DNA from: Duncaniella dubosii
GTDB lineage: Bacteria > Bacteroidota > Bacteroidia > Bacteroidales > Muribaculaceae
Reading direction: 5' to 3'
Assembly (NCBI RefSeq): GCF_004803915.1
Contig: NZ_CP039396.1
Coordinates: forward strand, 3,472,001-3,536,000
Length of the DNA: 64,000 nucleotides
Below the pieces are notes generated by a model. It was not told the DNA's origin, did no database searches, and worked only from the letters and a program-made list of their open reading frames with translations. Below, in pieces: positions 24,019-33,148 of this stretch. A program made the translations under genes and the position numbers. Within the stretch, counting starts at the first letter, position 1; each line of letters opens with the position of its first letter.

Positions 24019-25845
24019 TCAGCCGACGCTCTGGCCTTTCGGTTTGCGGTTCTGCTGCCCTTGTCCCTGTGACTGACGGCGTTCCTGAGCCTGTGCGACG
24101 ACATTGCGCTGCGAGGCGTCACGCTTGCGGGTGGGGTCTTCGTTGTAGTAGTCCAGACGGCCGGTGTTGAAGTTGGCACGAACATACTGGGAGAAAGGTT
24201 TCTTGTCAAAACCTATCATCCCCTCTATGAGCACCGCCTTGCCGTCCTGAAGCTGGGCGCGTTCGGTTGCGGTAAGCGTCCTGCCCCACAGCTCGGTGGG
24301 AATCTTGAACTGCTCGCGCTACTCGAAACCGTCCGGCGTGCGGGAGTAGCTCAGCCGTCCGGTTTCAAGGTCGGCCTTGATAAACGAGGAGAATTCCTCA
24401 CCTTTGCGGCTCACCATATCTTTGAGGAATATTACCTGACCGGCACGCAGTTCTTCCCGTTCTTCACCGGTGAGCTTCACACCGTTGATTTCCTTGGGAA
24501 TGTAGATTTCCCGGTCTCCTTCGGGCGAATCCGGATTGTAGCGCGTGTATGCGGGACGCCCGCTTTGTGGGTCGAGCTTGACAAACGAAGAGAAGTATTC
24601 ACCGTCCTTTCGCTTCATATCCTCCACGAAGATAGCTTTGCCGAGATTCAGATCCTCAACCTGCTGCTTGGTGAGTTTAACTCCGCCGAGTTCCTGACGG
24701 TTGAAAACCCTGTCGTTCTCGAAGATGTATTCGATGCCGCGACGTTCGGCGCTTATCTGCACCTTGGCGTCGAAGTCGTTGCCGGCTTGCGACTTCATAC
24801 CTTCGAGGAATATGGCCTTCCCTTCCTTGAGATCGTTCTTTTCCTGCTCGGTGAGCTTGACACCCTTGATTTCATCGGGGATGAATACGTTCTCGGCTTT
24901 CATCGCCACAACCTCGTTGGTGAGTTTGTCGATGCTGATGAAGGTGGGGACAATCTCACCGCTGCGGGATTTGAGGTCCACAACGCGCCCCATGTTGCCG
25001 GTTTCAAGCAGGTTCTTCTTGTCCTCGTCGGAGAAGATATGCCCGAAATACGGGCGATCGAGATCCGGTTTCTGACGCATACCGTGGATGGCGAGTACCA
25101 CGGGGCCGTTAGCCGACTGTTGGAACGACAGGCGTGCGTCCGTGCGGAGCACGGCTGAGCCGAAGTTCATGGTTATAGGCACCATCTGGTTGGTCTTGTA
25201 GCCACGGAGCATCTGGTCGAGCAGTCCGCGCTCGGCGAGATAGTCGCGCGAGATACCGAATAATTTGAGCTGTTCCCAGTCGATCATTGACTCGTTGTAA
25301 CGTGGGGCGCGCTGTTCCGGCTGTTGTCCGGCGGCTGCGGCCTGCTGTGCCTGTACCTCGCGGGGTGACATCCGCACTTCTTCATTGTCTTTTTGTTTCT
25401 TTGCCATTTCTTCTACATTTTGATTATTGGTGTTTTCTTGTTGTTTCCCCTTCGGGGTAATCTCGTATTTCTTGAGGAATTCCTCCACCGCGTCGGTTTT
25501 CTTCCCTGCTGCGATATCCTCTATCGCCTGCCTTACATCGTGGTCGTCAAGGTGCTTGTCCTTTACCGACAGGATGCCGAAGCGTGTGGGGTCTTTGATC
25601 TGGCTCCAGAAATTCTTGAGGAAATTCTCGAACATGTCCGCATAGCGGTCGATTTTCAGGAACGAGTTTCGGTGTTTCGTGTCTGCCGGGACAGTTTCAT
25701 GTCGCCCGTCCTTGTCAAGTTTTGACACCGCCTGCAATATCAGCTCCATCTTGTCAAGGATGAACACGATGTCGCTCATCTGCTCGTTCTCGGTGATTTT
25801 GGGTGTCGGTAGATCCGGTTCCGCCCTTGCTGATTTTTTTGCCAT
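24019..25845 (-). pseudogene. DUF4099/DUF3945 protein interrupted near its end by an amber codon
   Basis: 508 codons from the ATG at 25845, ending at TAG 24319-24321; the frame then continues (REQFKIPTELWGRTLTATER...) to a natural TGA at 24019-24021, adding 100 codons. An acidic N-terminus (about 1-185) is followed by DUF4099 (IDWEQLKLFGISRDYLAERG on) and tandem DUF3945 repeats of about 65 residues, each with a (I/L)-x-G-V-K-L-T-x-(E/Q)-(Q/E) start and an A-x-F-x-x-(G/D)-M turn. The part after the TAG is one further repeat plus a basic Q-rich tail. A CAG to TAG change explains the break. The truncated protein may still work. Confidence 0.8.
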
Positions 25846-26765
25846 ACATTGAAGTATTTAGAGTGAATAAATAAATGTTTCCACTGCAAATATAGGCTCT
25901 AAAATCATACAAAATACTGATTTGCAAACGCTTGACAATACGTTGCACCGTATGTCATCACGTTGCACCGCAGGGTGTCACGCAAAGGTCGGAATGAGCC
26001 GATTACGGAGCGAAAAAGACAGGTACGGAGGGAAACGGAAAGGAGAACAGGCGGGACGGAGAAAACGACCGTAATATGCAGAATTGAGAGGCGGAGCTGC
26101 TTTTGTCCCCGCTTATATCCGTCAGTAAAAAACAGGCGGCAGGATTATGTGTGTTCCTGTAATATTATATCGGCTGTGGCACCGTCAATATTCCATAATG
26201 CCGGCGCCACAGTTTCTCAGTTGACCGTTTTATGCGTCATCGGTCGGCATCGCTTGCTAAGTCCCGACCGACACTACAACTCGGAGGGGCGAAACCGGAA
26301 CGTTTTTTCCAAGAAAAATTACCGCAGGGAATTTTTTGCAGGAAAACCCGAAGGGCCTGAACGAGAGGATTTCGGTCTCCGAGTTACCTTGATAAAGGGA
26401 CATAGCCGGCGCTGCCGACCATGCTGTTATTATCATTTAGCTTATTGTTCACTGCTTAGTATCATTCATTTTTAACAAACTGAGTAAAATTTTGAACACG
26501 GACATACATAACATATTGAAGAAGAACCATATATATAGATGCAGTGGCAAAACATTGAAAAATAGGACAAAAGCATCAGTCATAAGATATTTATGACCAC
26601 AATCATTTGATAAACAACGTTATTAGAATTACTTTTGTAGCGTGACATTCTAAGATATATAATTCTCGTAAAAATATAAACGGCATAATCCAAATCAAAC
26701 TTTAATGGGATTTTCGCGCTAATTACGCAAAATCGCCGGAATAAATTTGTTTAAGCGAGATTAAA
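25846..26765. other. Long non-coding gap between DUF3945 gene and RloA
   Basis: About 0.9 kb without a convincing gene. The first 60 bp carry the minus-strand leader of the DUF3945 gene. At about 26284-26360 there is a degenerate relative of the dispersed palindrome (CGTTTTTTCCAAGAAAAATT, CCGCAGGGAATTTTTTGCAG, AAGGGCCTGA). From 26465 on the DNA becomes AT-rich, as expected before a transcription start. The composition shift from the left neighbours fits insertion of a defence cargo. Confidence 0.5.
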
Positions 26766-26776
26766 ATGCTATCTTT
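26746..26776 (+). promoter_or_regulatory. Bacteroidota-type promoter for rloA
   Basis: TTG (26749-26751 region) and, 20 bp on, TATCTTTG at 26769-26776, the TAnnTTTG box of the Bacteroidota primary sigma factor. It overlaps an upstream in-frame ATG at 26766, which argues that translation begins at 26796. Confidence 0.6.
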
Positions 26777-26795
26777 GCAGAAAATCCGCAATATC

Positions 26796-28040
26796 ATGAT
26801 ACTAAATCTGGAATTTAAGAACTTTCGGTCATTTAAAGGGTGTTGTTCTTTTACGACAGAGCCGACATCTTCAAGAGCAAAACCTGACAACATCTGTAAA
26901 GTCGCTACCGGTGCTGAAGGAGAGAAACGGGTCTTGAAGATTTCTTTGATTTTCGGTGCAAATGCCTCGGGAAAAACCAATATCATTAAATTCATGTATG
27001 GTTTTCGCCGTTGGGTGCTGAATATAGACAACCGTGTTGGTGAGGATATCCCATTGTATATGCCGTTCAAATTCGACAGTGACACGGCAGACGCTCCAAT
27101 TGAATTCTCCATAGAGTTCATAACAGCGAATGTCCGGTATAAGTACACCCTAAAATTTGAAAGGTCCAAGATTCTTGCAGAAACATTACAATCCTATCCT
27201 GTCGGACGACCGGTGCTTTTATATGAGCGTATGTTACTTGATGATGATAAGGAATCTGACTCAATCAGATTCGGTTCAAGTCTTACCTCAAACAAGAGCT
27301 TTAACGTCTTTAAGAACCAGTTGCTCTTGTCAAAGTTTTTAAAAGACACTCCGTGTGAGCCGGTAACCAATGCCGCAAAATATCTGTCAGGAATAGTCGT
27401 ATCCAATGGTTTCCACGAAGATACAATGCTTGGGGAAGATAAGGAGATGCTTCGCTGGCTATATTCTCATCCTGACAACAGGCGTATGTTGTCAGAGTTT
27501 CTTTCTTTCGCAGATACGGGCGTTACTGACTTGCGGCTTGAAAAACGAAGTGACGGAGTTGAAGCGAGCGGCCTGCATGGACTTTATAAAGATGGTAAGG
27601 ATATAGGGGAATCAGACCTGCCGCTGAAAGAGGAATCTTTCGGTACAAGGGCATTGTTCATTATTGGATGTAATATATTGCAATCCCTGCAAAATGGCAG
27701 TCCTTTCTTTGTTGACGAAATGGATTCTGGTCTGCACTCTCACATAACCCAGCTTATTGTAGATATATTCCGAAATAAACGGATAAACCGAAACAACGCA
27801 CAATTGGTATTCACCACGCATGATGTAAACCTTCTTGACCAGAATACAATTCGAAAGGACCAGATATGGTTTACCGAAAAGAATAAGTATGGTGTATCCG
27901 AAATATTCTCCCTCTCTGACTTTTCCGATGTCCGGGAGGACACACTTTTCGGCAAATGGTATCTGAACAACAAATTCGGTGGCGTGCCTTCATTGCATCC
28001 GCTTGAAAAACTTTTTGTGGATAATGGCAAGGAAGAATGA
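26796..28040 (+). CDS. RloA/AbiLi-like AAA15 ATPase, defence pair
   Basis: 414 residues from the ATG at 26796, chosen because the promoter box covers the earlier ATG. N-terminal NLEFKNFRSFKGCCSF is the usual opening of RecF/SMC-like ATPases; Walker A is FGANASGKTN (Lys 60), and signature-like ESFGTR, Walker B FFVDEMDSGLH and the H-loop FTTHDVNLL follow. This is the AAA15/COG1106 ATPase that pairs with RloB, as in the lactococcal abortive-infection system AbiL and the RloAB cargo of restriction loci. It overlaps rloB by 17 bp. It presumably senses infection and controls the partner's nuclease. Confidence 0.85.
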   Translation: MILNLEFKNFRSFKGCCSFTTEPTSSRAKPDNICKVATGAEGEKRVLKISLIFGANASGKTNIIKFMYGFRRWVLNIDNRVGEDIPLYMPFKFDSDTADAPIEFSIEFITANVRYKYTLKFERSKILAETLQSYPVGRPVLLYERMLLDDDKESDSIRFGSSLTSNKSFNVFKNQLLLSKFLKDTPCEPVTNAAKYLSGIVVSNGFHEDTMLGEDKEMLRWLYSHPDNRRMLSEFLSFADTGVTDLRLEKRSDGVEASGLHGLYKDGKDIGESDLPLKEESFGTRALFIIGCNILQSLQNGSPFFVDEMDSGLHSHITQLIVDIFRNKRINRNNAQLVFTTHDVNLLDQNTIRKDQIWFTEKNKYGVSEIFSLSDFSDVREDTLFGKWYLNNKFGGVPSLHPLEKLFVDNGKEE

Positions 28041-29121
28041 AGATACACGCCATAGTAAATCTGTCATCAGGATAGTTTGCGAGGGAGACAAGACCGAGCC
28101 GTTGTTTTTCAGCGACTTGTGTAACACATACTTCCATGATAACGAATATGTTGATATCCGTACCATACCGCAACCATATGTTCCTGAAGAAGCGGATGAT
28201 GTGAATCATACAAAAAGAGGATGGCACAAAGGGAAGAAACGGAAGGTTAAAGCTTCACAAAAGAAGGAGCCGGAACCAATTATCATAAGCGGTCAACCGC
28301 CGTTAAAATGGGTTCAGTATGCCCGTCACATATTATCAGAAGGGGTCGATGAGGCATGGGCTGTATATGACAAGGACGAACATCCAAAACACAAAGAGGC
28401 ATTTGAAGAGGCTGCCAAAGTGGTTGACGGTAAAATTGTGAATATCGCATTCAGTAGTCGTAGTTTTGAATATTATCTGCTTCTGCATTTTGAATATCTG
28501 TACCGATCGTTCTTGCAAACAGAATGTGGTGAACGCGTTGATGGCAATAAGCATATATTTGAATGCGGCACCGGCAAAATACCTGAGAAAGATTGCAATG
28601 GGGCAATCTGCATAAATGGTTATGCCCGAACACGGGGATATTGGATGGAAACGAAATCCGGGGAATCAACATTCCCACTTGTTAAAGACAAATTAATCAA
28701 GGGTATGGTAAATGCGTGTCGGCTCAGATCTGAAAGCGATGCTAAAACCGCCGCACCCGTATATGAAAGGAATCCATATACAGATGTTGACCGACTTGTG
28801 GGAAGACTAATCGGCAAATATACTGTACCATTTGGTACTAAACAAAGAATTTGCGAGTCCGGAACAGACTGGACGATAGAACTTTCATCCCAAGGCGTTG
28901 AGATTGACAACCATAGTGACAGGGCGATACTTTTAAGTAGGGGACAGTTTACAGTATATGATTGGGAAAAAGAAGATGTCCTTATATTGAATGAAACACC
29001 CATTCTGATACAGCCTCATGATAAATGCATATTGGACTGTTGTCTCGATAAAACAAAGGTTATCTCAATAAAGCTATCAACAGAAAAGGAGATATTGTTG
29101 CTTCCCAAATATGAGAGTTGA
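28024..29121 (+). CDS. RloB/AbiLii-like Toprim-type effector with C-terminal extension
   Basis: 365 residues from the ATG at 28024, inside the end of rloA. The RloB signature is clear: IVCEGDKTEP (Glu 20) and the DxD of AWAVYDKDEH (Asp 116, 118), together the acidic set of a Toprim-like nuclease, then FSSRSFEYYLLLHFE. Family members are usually near 200-230 residues. Here a region past about residue 240 (after KDKLIKGMVNACRLRS) adds some 120 residues ending in a beta-rich stretch (AILLSRGQFTVYDWEKEDVL; CILDCCLDKTKVISIKLS). Translationally coupled to the ATPase and followed by a terminator. Confidence 0.82.
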   Translation: MARKNEDTRHSKSVIRIVCEGDKTEPLFFSDLCNTYFHDNEYVDIRTIPQPYVPEEADDVNHTKRGWHKGKKRKVKASQKKEPEPIIISGQPPLKWVQYARHILSEGVDEAWAVYDKDEHPKHKEAFEEAAKVVDGKIVNIAFSSRSFEYYLLLHFEYLYRSFLQTECGERVDGNKHIFECGTGKIPEKDCNGAICINGYARTRGYWMETKSGESTFPLVKDKLIKGMVNACRLRSESDAKTAAPVYERNPYTDVDRLVGRLIGKYTVPFGTKQRICESGTDWTIELSSQGVEIDNHSDRAILLSRGQFTVYDWEKEDVLILNETPILIQPHDKCILDCCLDKTKVISIKLSTEKEILLLPKYES

Positions 29122-29127
29122 CCCTTT

Positions 29128-29168
29128 AAAGCTCAAATTTTGCAGATATTCCGCAAGATTTGAGCTTT
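29128..29168 (+). terminator. Hairpin after rloB
   Basis: AAAGCTCAAATTTTGC and GCAAGATTTGAGCTTT pair around a 9-base loop, 7 bp past the stop. The T-run is weak, so it may also be a processing or stabilising hairpin. Confidence 0.6.
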
Positions 29169-29607
29169 GGCCGCCATTTTGGAGCGTTTTGGAACAATTT
29201 ATTGCAGCCTATTCGTCCAACATACATTATTATACTGACTATCCCTGGAAAGTGTTGACAGATTTGAGGGCGATTAACTAATGCGGTTTACACCGTCGGT
29301 GACGGTTCTCTGTTTCTCTTTACACGATACTAAAAAATGGTGATATAAATGGCATAATAAGGGGTGGCATGATAAATGACGGGATAAAATTTGACCCGAC
29401 TACAATATAATATCATAGAAGTTCTAATGCAACTTTAATTCTTTAACAAAATCAGCTTTACAACATAAAAATAAATTTGACATTTCAGTTCCCGAATGCT
29501 AATTTTATGATACCGTCAAATACTTATAAAGAGGCGACAGTCACAAGGTGGCAGACCTCATGCAGAGATTATTAACACGTTTCATTCATACTTAAATTTA
29601 ATTTCTC
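29169..29607. other. Non-coding gap upstream of the small hydrophobic gene
   Basis: 440 bp, AT-rich, no plausible open frame on either strand. No array-type repeat was seen. It presumably holds the promoter of the gene at 29608; no clear TAnnTTTG box stands out. Confidence 0.4.
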
Positions 29608-29928
29608 ATGAGTGCTATAGATGTAGCGTGTGAAATCGGGAAATCAATTATAACCGACCACGCAGTAACAAGTGCAACACAAACTCTAATGACTTCCACC
29701 ATTTCCGGTGGTGCACAAATCGTTGGTGCAGCAGCTACGGGCGGCAACGTTTCCGCAGCCGTGAGTGCGGCGGGTGCATCTATCAGTTCTGCTTCGGCAG
29801 GAGTCGGAAATGCCGTAATGGGAACACAGGTGGTTTCAATGGTCTCCACCCTTTTGGCATCTCCAGCCGATCCTTTTGTAATTGGAGCGGGTATTATAGC
29901 TGGATTATGGTGGCTGTGTAGCGATTGA
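29608..29928 (+). CDS. Small Gly/Ala/Ser-rich hydrophobic protein
   Basis: 106 residues, almost free of charge after residue 17. The body is a run of Gly, Ala, Ser, Thr and Val with glycine-zipper spacing (STISGGAQIVGAAATGGNVS; AAGASISSASAGVGNAVMG), ending in a hydrophobic helix GAGIIAGLWWLCSD. No Sec-type signal or double-glycine leader is obvious. It could be a membrane-active peptide (bacteriocin or toxin-like), a holin-like protein, or an ordinary small membrane protein. It stands alone between two terminators just after a defence pair. Confidence 0.5.
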   Translation: MSAIDVACEIGKSIITDHAVTSATQTLMTSTISGGAQIVGAAATGGNVSAAVSAAGASISSASAGVGNAVMGTQVVSMVSTLLASPADPFVIGAGIIAGLWWLCSD

Positions 29929-29949
29929 CATCAACAAAACTCTAAAAAC

Positions 29950-29988
29950 GGGGGACGGCACTCGGTTGTGTCGCCCCTGATGTTTTTT
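29950..29988 (+). terminator. Rho-independent terminator after the small hydrophobic gene
   Basis: GGGG(A)CGGCAC and GTGTCGCCCC form a 10-bp stem with one bulge, followed by TGATGTTTTTT. Confidence 0.75.
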
Positions 29989-30032
29989 ACACAGCAATAT
30001 TGTAGAGCTGTATCAGTGTGTAATATAATATA

Positions 30033-30077
30033 AAAACAGCGGAACGTGCTTCAATGTAGATTCCGCTGTTTTCTTGT
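30033..30077. terminator. Bidirectional terminator
   Basis: AACAGCGGAA and TTCCGCTGTT pair around 16 bases, with As on the left and TTCTTGTATTTT on the right. It separates the plus-strand cargo from the minus-strand genes that follow. Confidence 0.7.
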
Positions 30078-30080
30078 ATT

Positions 30081-30407
30081 TTATTGTGCAATTTCATTTG
30101 GCATTTTTGTTAGCCGGGGTATCATCAAGTCATCACAGGCATCCTTCAACGCCACCCAATAGCCTCCATACTCCGTATGGCCCTCGTGCATACTTTCAGC
30201 AATTCGCTCAAGGTCATCATCACTGACGGCATCGGCATCATATCCTGCGGACACTATATCTTCACGCGAGACTGTTGAGACAATAGCATAGCCGTCATTG
30301 TGTGACAGTGCCAGTTTTATTTTATCAAGGAGCTTTTCAGACAGCCCATTATCCGGATGCGAGCGTATATACTCCGCACATTCTTTCAGTAACTTTATCA
30401 TAAGCAT
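30081..30407 (-). CDS. Hypothetical acidic protein
   Basis: 108 residues, acidic, helical, with no recognised family. The N-terminal half is MIKLLKECAEYIRSHPDNGL-like; the centre has DADAVSDDDLERIAESMHEG. It directly follows the gene at 30408-30860 (abutting), so the two are one transcription unit, probably with the mob genes further upstream. Many Bacteroidales mobile elements carry such small accessory proteins between traG and the next module. Confidence 0.55.
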   Translation of the reverse strand: MLMIKLLKECAEYIRSHPDNGLSEKLLDKIKLALSHNDGYAIVSTVSREDIVSAGYDADAVSDDDLERIAESMHEGHTEYGGYWVALKDACDDLMIPRLTKMPNEIAQ

Positions 30408-30860
30408 TTATTTATTATTTGAAAGACATTCTTCTTCTGCCCATTTGCCGAATCTGTAGCATCCGACCAGTATGAAATCCTCACAGCCATATTCTGCCAG
30501 AGATTTGAAATCGGAAAGGCAGTCGCAGTAATAGAATATGCTCTCTTCCATTGCTGCGGATTTGTCATCCACTTTCAATGATATTTTTATATCATGCTCA
30601 TTACCGTCATCCTTGTACACTATCCGGCAGTTGGCATAATCCGGCTCCGTGTCCGAATAAGACTTGAATTCCTGATACAATCTGTCGATATCCATTTTGA
30701 CTTCATCGGGATCGGTCAGCTCCGGACAAGTACCGCAATCCTCGCACTGTCCGTATAGGAAAGACTCATCCGTATAACGTCTGAATACATTCCCGTTGGG
30801 ATTTACTATCGCTTCACAAGCGACATTGGTGCTTCCGCACCTTGTACATATAATACTCAT
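30408..30860 (-). CDS. Hypothetical zinc-ribbon protein
   Basis: 150 residues from the ATG at 30858-30860. This start is preferred because the longer open frame upstream runs into the dispersed palindrome. N-terminal MSIICTRCGSTNVACEA and GQCEDCGTCPEL give two CxxC pairs, a zinc ribbon. The C-terminal half is acidic with YYCDCLSDFKSLAEYGCEDF. No family was recognised. It is abutted by the 108-residue gene. Confidence 0.6.
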   Translation of the reverse strand: MSIICTRCGSTNVACEAIVNPNGNVFRRYTDESFLYGQCEDCGTCPELTDPDEVKMDIDRLYQEFKSYSDTEPDYANCRIVYKDDGNEHDIKISLKVDDKSAAMEESIFYYCDCLSDFKSLAEYGCEDFILVGCYRFGKWAEEECLSNNK

Positions 30861-30950
30861 ATATCTTCTATTTAGTTGATTATAAATCCTTATCGGGCAC
30901 AGCAGCCTGTGTCCTATTCTTGCCGCCATGACAGCCACACGCCGGACAGT

Positions 30951-31030
30951 GCAAGGCTTTCGGGAAAAATACCGCAAGCCCCACGGGGCGCGGCAGATTT
31001 TTCCACGAAACCCGCAGGGCCTGGCCTTGC
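30951..31030. repeat. Dispersed imperfect palindrome, copy 3
   Basis: GCAAGGC...GGCCTTGC ends with inner TTTCGGGAAAAAT / ATTTTTCCACGAAA; the loop (CGCAAGCCCCACGGGGCGCG) differs from copies 1 and 2 but is itself self-complementary. Confidence 0.75.
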
Positions 31031-31081
31031 ATCCGTCCGAAAGGCGTGTGGCTACCTTCGCGGAGAGAATAGACACCGGCT

Positions 31082-33112
31082 TTATTTCTCCCCGGCCTCT
31101 CCGTTATCCTCCGGCGGGAGCAGATGCTGTAATTCCGGGTCGTTCTTGATGCGCTCCATCTCGTCGGCGATTATCTGCTCTACATCATTCTTTATCTGAG
31201 AATAGTTTCTTTCAATCTGTTCCTGCATGATGTCGTTGCCATCCTCGTCCAGAAAATCATTGATTACAGGTATTTTCTTGTAGGCTTTTGTCTCTGCCGC
31301 CACTTTTGCGCTGTCAACGATGATGCGCGAGTGAAAGATCTTCTGGTCTATCTCCTCGCCGAAGTTGTCGGCAACGCTGCCGACGAACGTGCCCTGCGAC
31401 AGATTTGCTATCTTGGATGCGGGAATGAGGAAATCGAGCTGGGTGTTTATCGAAGTGGAAGTGTCCTGCCGGTTGATGGATACCGACTGGCGCTGCTGGA
31501 GTATTTTTCCGAAGCGTTCCGACAGGTTCTTTGCCGTCTCGCCTACGACCTGCCCGCTGAAGATATTGCCGACAGTGTTCTGGATTACTTTCGCCTCCTT
31601 GTCGCCGTAGTCGCGCGCAAGCTGGGAGAAGTCCTGAAATCCGAGGCATACAGCCACCTTGTTGGAACGTGCCGTGGCTATAAGGTTGTCGATGCCGCGA
31701 AAATATATGGTCGGCAGCTCGTCAATGATGATTGAACTCTTGAGCTGTCCCTTCTTGTTTATCAGCTTGACGATACGGCTGTTATATAGTCCGAGGGCGG
31801 CCGAATATATGTTTTGTCTGTCTGGATTGTTGCCTACACATAGGATTTTGGGAGCCTGCGGATTGTTCAGGTCGAGCGTAAAATCATCGCCTGTCATGAC
31901 CCAGTACAGCTGCGGTGAAATCATCCTTGACAGTGGAATTTTTGCGGAAGCTATCTGGCCCTGGAGTTGATCCTGGGCGCCCCCTTTCCATGCGTCCATA
32001 AAGGGTGACAGATAGTTTTCAAGGGAGGGATATGAAGTGAGAATGGTGAATATGTCGGCATACGGCTTGTTGAGGAATTCTATGGCATGGGGGAAGGTGC
32101 AGTAACGCCCTTCCTTATATATACGGAGGTACCATATTATCGCGGCGAGCAGGATAATCGGTGACTCAACGAAGAAATCTCCCTGTTTCTGTATCCATGT
32201 CTTGTTCAAATTCAGGAGTATGGTGTATGCCGATTCGTATGCGTCGCTGATATCCGCCATGAACTGCGGATTGATGGGGTTGCACCTGTGCGAGCGGCGA
32301 GGGTCATCGAAATTTATCACATAGAACTCCGGCTTCACCTTGTACTTGTCAAGGTTCTTGAGCAGTTCGTTGTAGGCGATGATAGATAGGTCATCGAACT
32401 TGTAGTTGTATAGGTATAGCGCGAACCCTTTGGAAATCTGCTGTTTGATATAGTTGTTCACCACAGCGTAGCTTTTCCCGGAACCCGGTGTACCGAGGAC
32501 TATCGACGCACGGAACGGATTGACCACGTTTATCCATCCGTCCCATTCGCGTCCTTGATACACGAACTTGGTCGGCAGGTTCACCGAATACTCGTTCTCC
32601 ATGAGGCGTGTCTCCTGCATGAAGCTCTCGTTGGCCGTGTTGAACACATCGTCCATGAGGTTGTGGAGGAACATGCGGCTCGTCCATATTCCGGCCATGA
32701 GCAGCAGTATATATCCGGTCGTGAGTGTTGCGGTGTATAACGCCGCATTCACCATCGGAGACAATGGCAAGGAAAGCATCCACCAGTTCATGAAGAAAAG
32801 CACGAGTCCCGATATGTAGGCTCCGTAGATTTTCTCCCATGTCATCTTCTGATTTTTGACACCCTTTGTACCGAGGCATGACAGGGCGAGGAATATCAGT
32901 GCGAACATCTTGGTGATAAGGAGGTTCTTGAAAAGTCCCGCAGTCCGCTGGAAGTTCAGCAGTATGCGGTCCACGACACCGATGTTCACACCGAGGTCGG
33001 TTATAGCCTGGTAGCAGTACCAGTAAACGTGTATCACTACGAATATTATGGAGATGGCGCGCATGAATTCCATGACTTTTGCCAGTCCCCGGAGGTCATC
33101 TTCCTGTTGCAT
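31082..33112 (-). CDS. mobC: TraG/MobC-type conjugative coupling protein
   Basis: 676-residue VirD4/TraG-like ATPase that delivers relaxase-bound DNA to the transfer channel. The N-terminal third holds four or so membrane helices. Walker A is GTPGSGKSYAVV (Lys 213) and Walker B-like SSIIIDELPTIYFRG lies near residues 455-470. The C-terminus is charged and ends NGEAGEK. This is the form found in Bacteroides CTns and mobilisable elements downstream of mobA and mobB, and here too the order is mobA-mobB-mobC. The gene is intact although the rest of the transfer genes are missing. Confidence 0.92.
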   Translation of the reverse strand: MQQEDDLRGLAKVMEFMRAISIIFVVIHVYWYCYQAITDLGVNIGVVDRILLNFQRTAGLFKNLLITKMFALIFLALSCLGTKGVKNQKMTWEKIYGAYISGLVLFFMNWWMLSLPLSPMVNAALYTATLTTGYILLLMAGIWTSRMFLHNLMDDVFNTANESFMQETRLMENEYSVNLPTKFVYQGREWDGWINVVNPFRASIVLGTPGSGKSYAVVNNYIKQQISKGFALYLYNYKFDDLSIIAYNELLKNLDKYKVKPEFYVINFDDPRRSHRCNPINPQFMADISDAYESAYTILLNLNKTWIQKQGDFFVESPIILLAAIIWYLRIYKEGRYCTFPHAIEFLNKPYADIFTILTSYPSLENYLSPFMDAWKGGAQDQLQGQIASAKIPLSRMISPQLYWVMTGDDFTLDLNNPQAPKILCVGNNPDRQNIYSAALGLYNSRIVKLINKKGQLKSSIIIDELPTIYFRGIDNLIATARSNKVAVCLGFQDFSQLARDYGDKEAKVIQNTVGNIFSGQVVGETAKNLSERFGKILQQRQSVSINRQDTSTSINTQLDFLIPASKIANLSQGTFVGSVADNFGEEIDQKIFHSRIIVDSAKVAAETKAYKKIPVINDFLDEDGNDIMQEQIERNYSQIKNDVEQIIADEMERIKNDPELQHLLPPEDNGEAGEK

Positions 33113-33148
33113 ATGGGATAATTTTTAATGGGTTTATAATATTGGTTG

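Noticed and set aside
1311..25845. Stop-codon reassignment to explain in-frame stops
   Set aside because: TGA, TAA and TAG each occur once as an internal stop, and all intact genes use them normally as terminators; nonsense mutation is simpler.
25963..26475. 170-residue plus-strand open frame
   Set aside because: Arg/Cys-rich, runs through a palindrome relative, no ribosome site, no family; looks like chance.
30861..31076. N-terminal extension of the gene at 30408-30860
   Set aside because: The extension translates the palindrome; the ATG at 30860 starts a clean zinc-ribbon protein.
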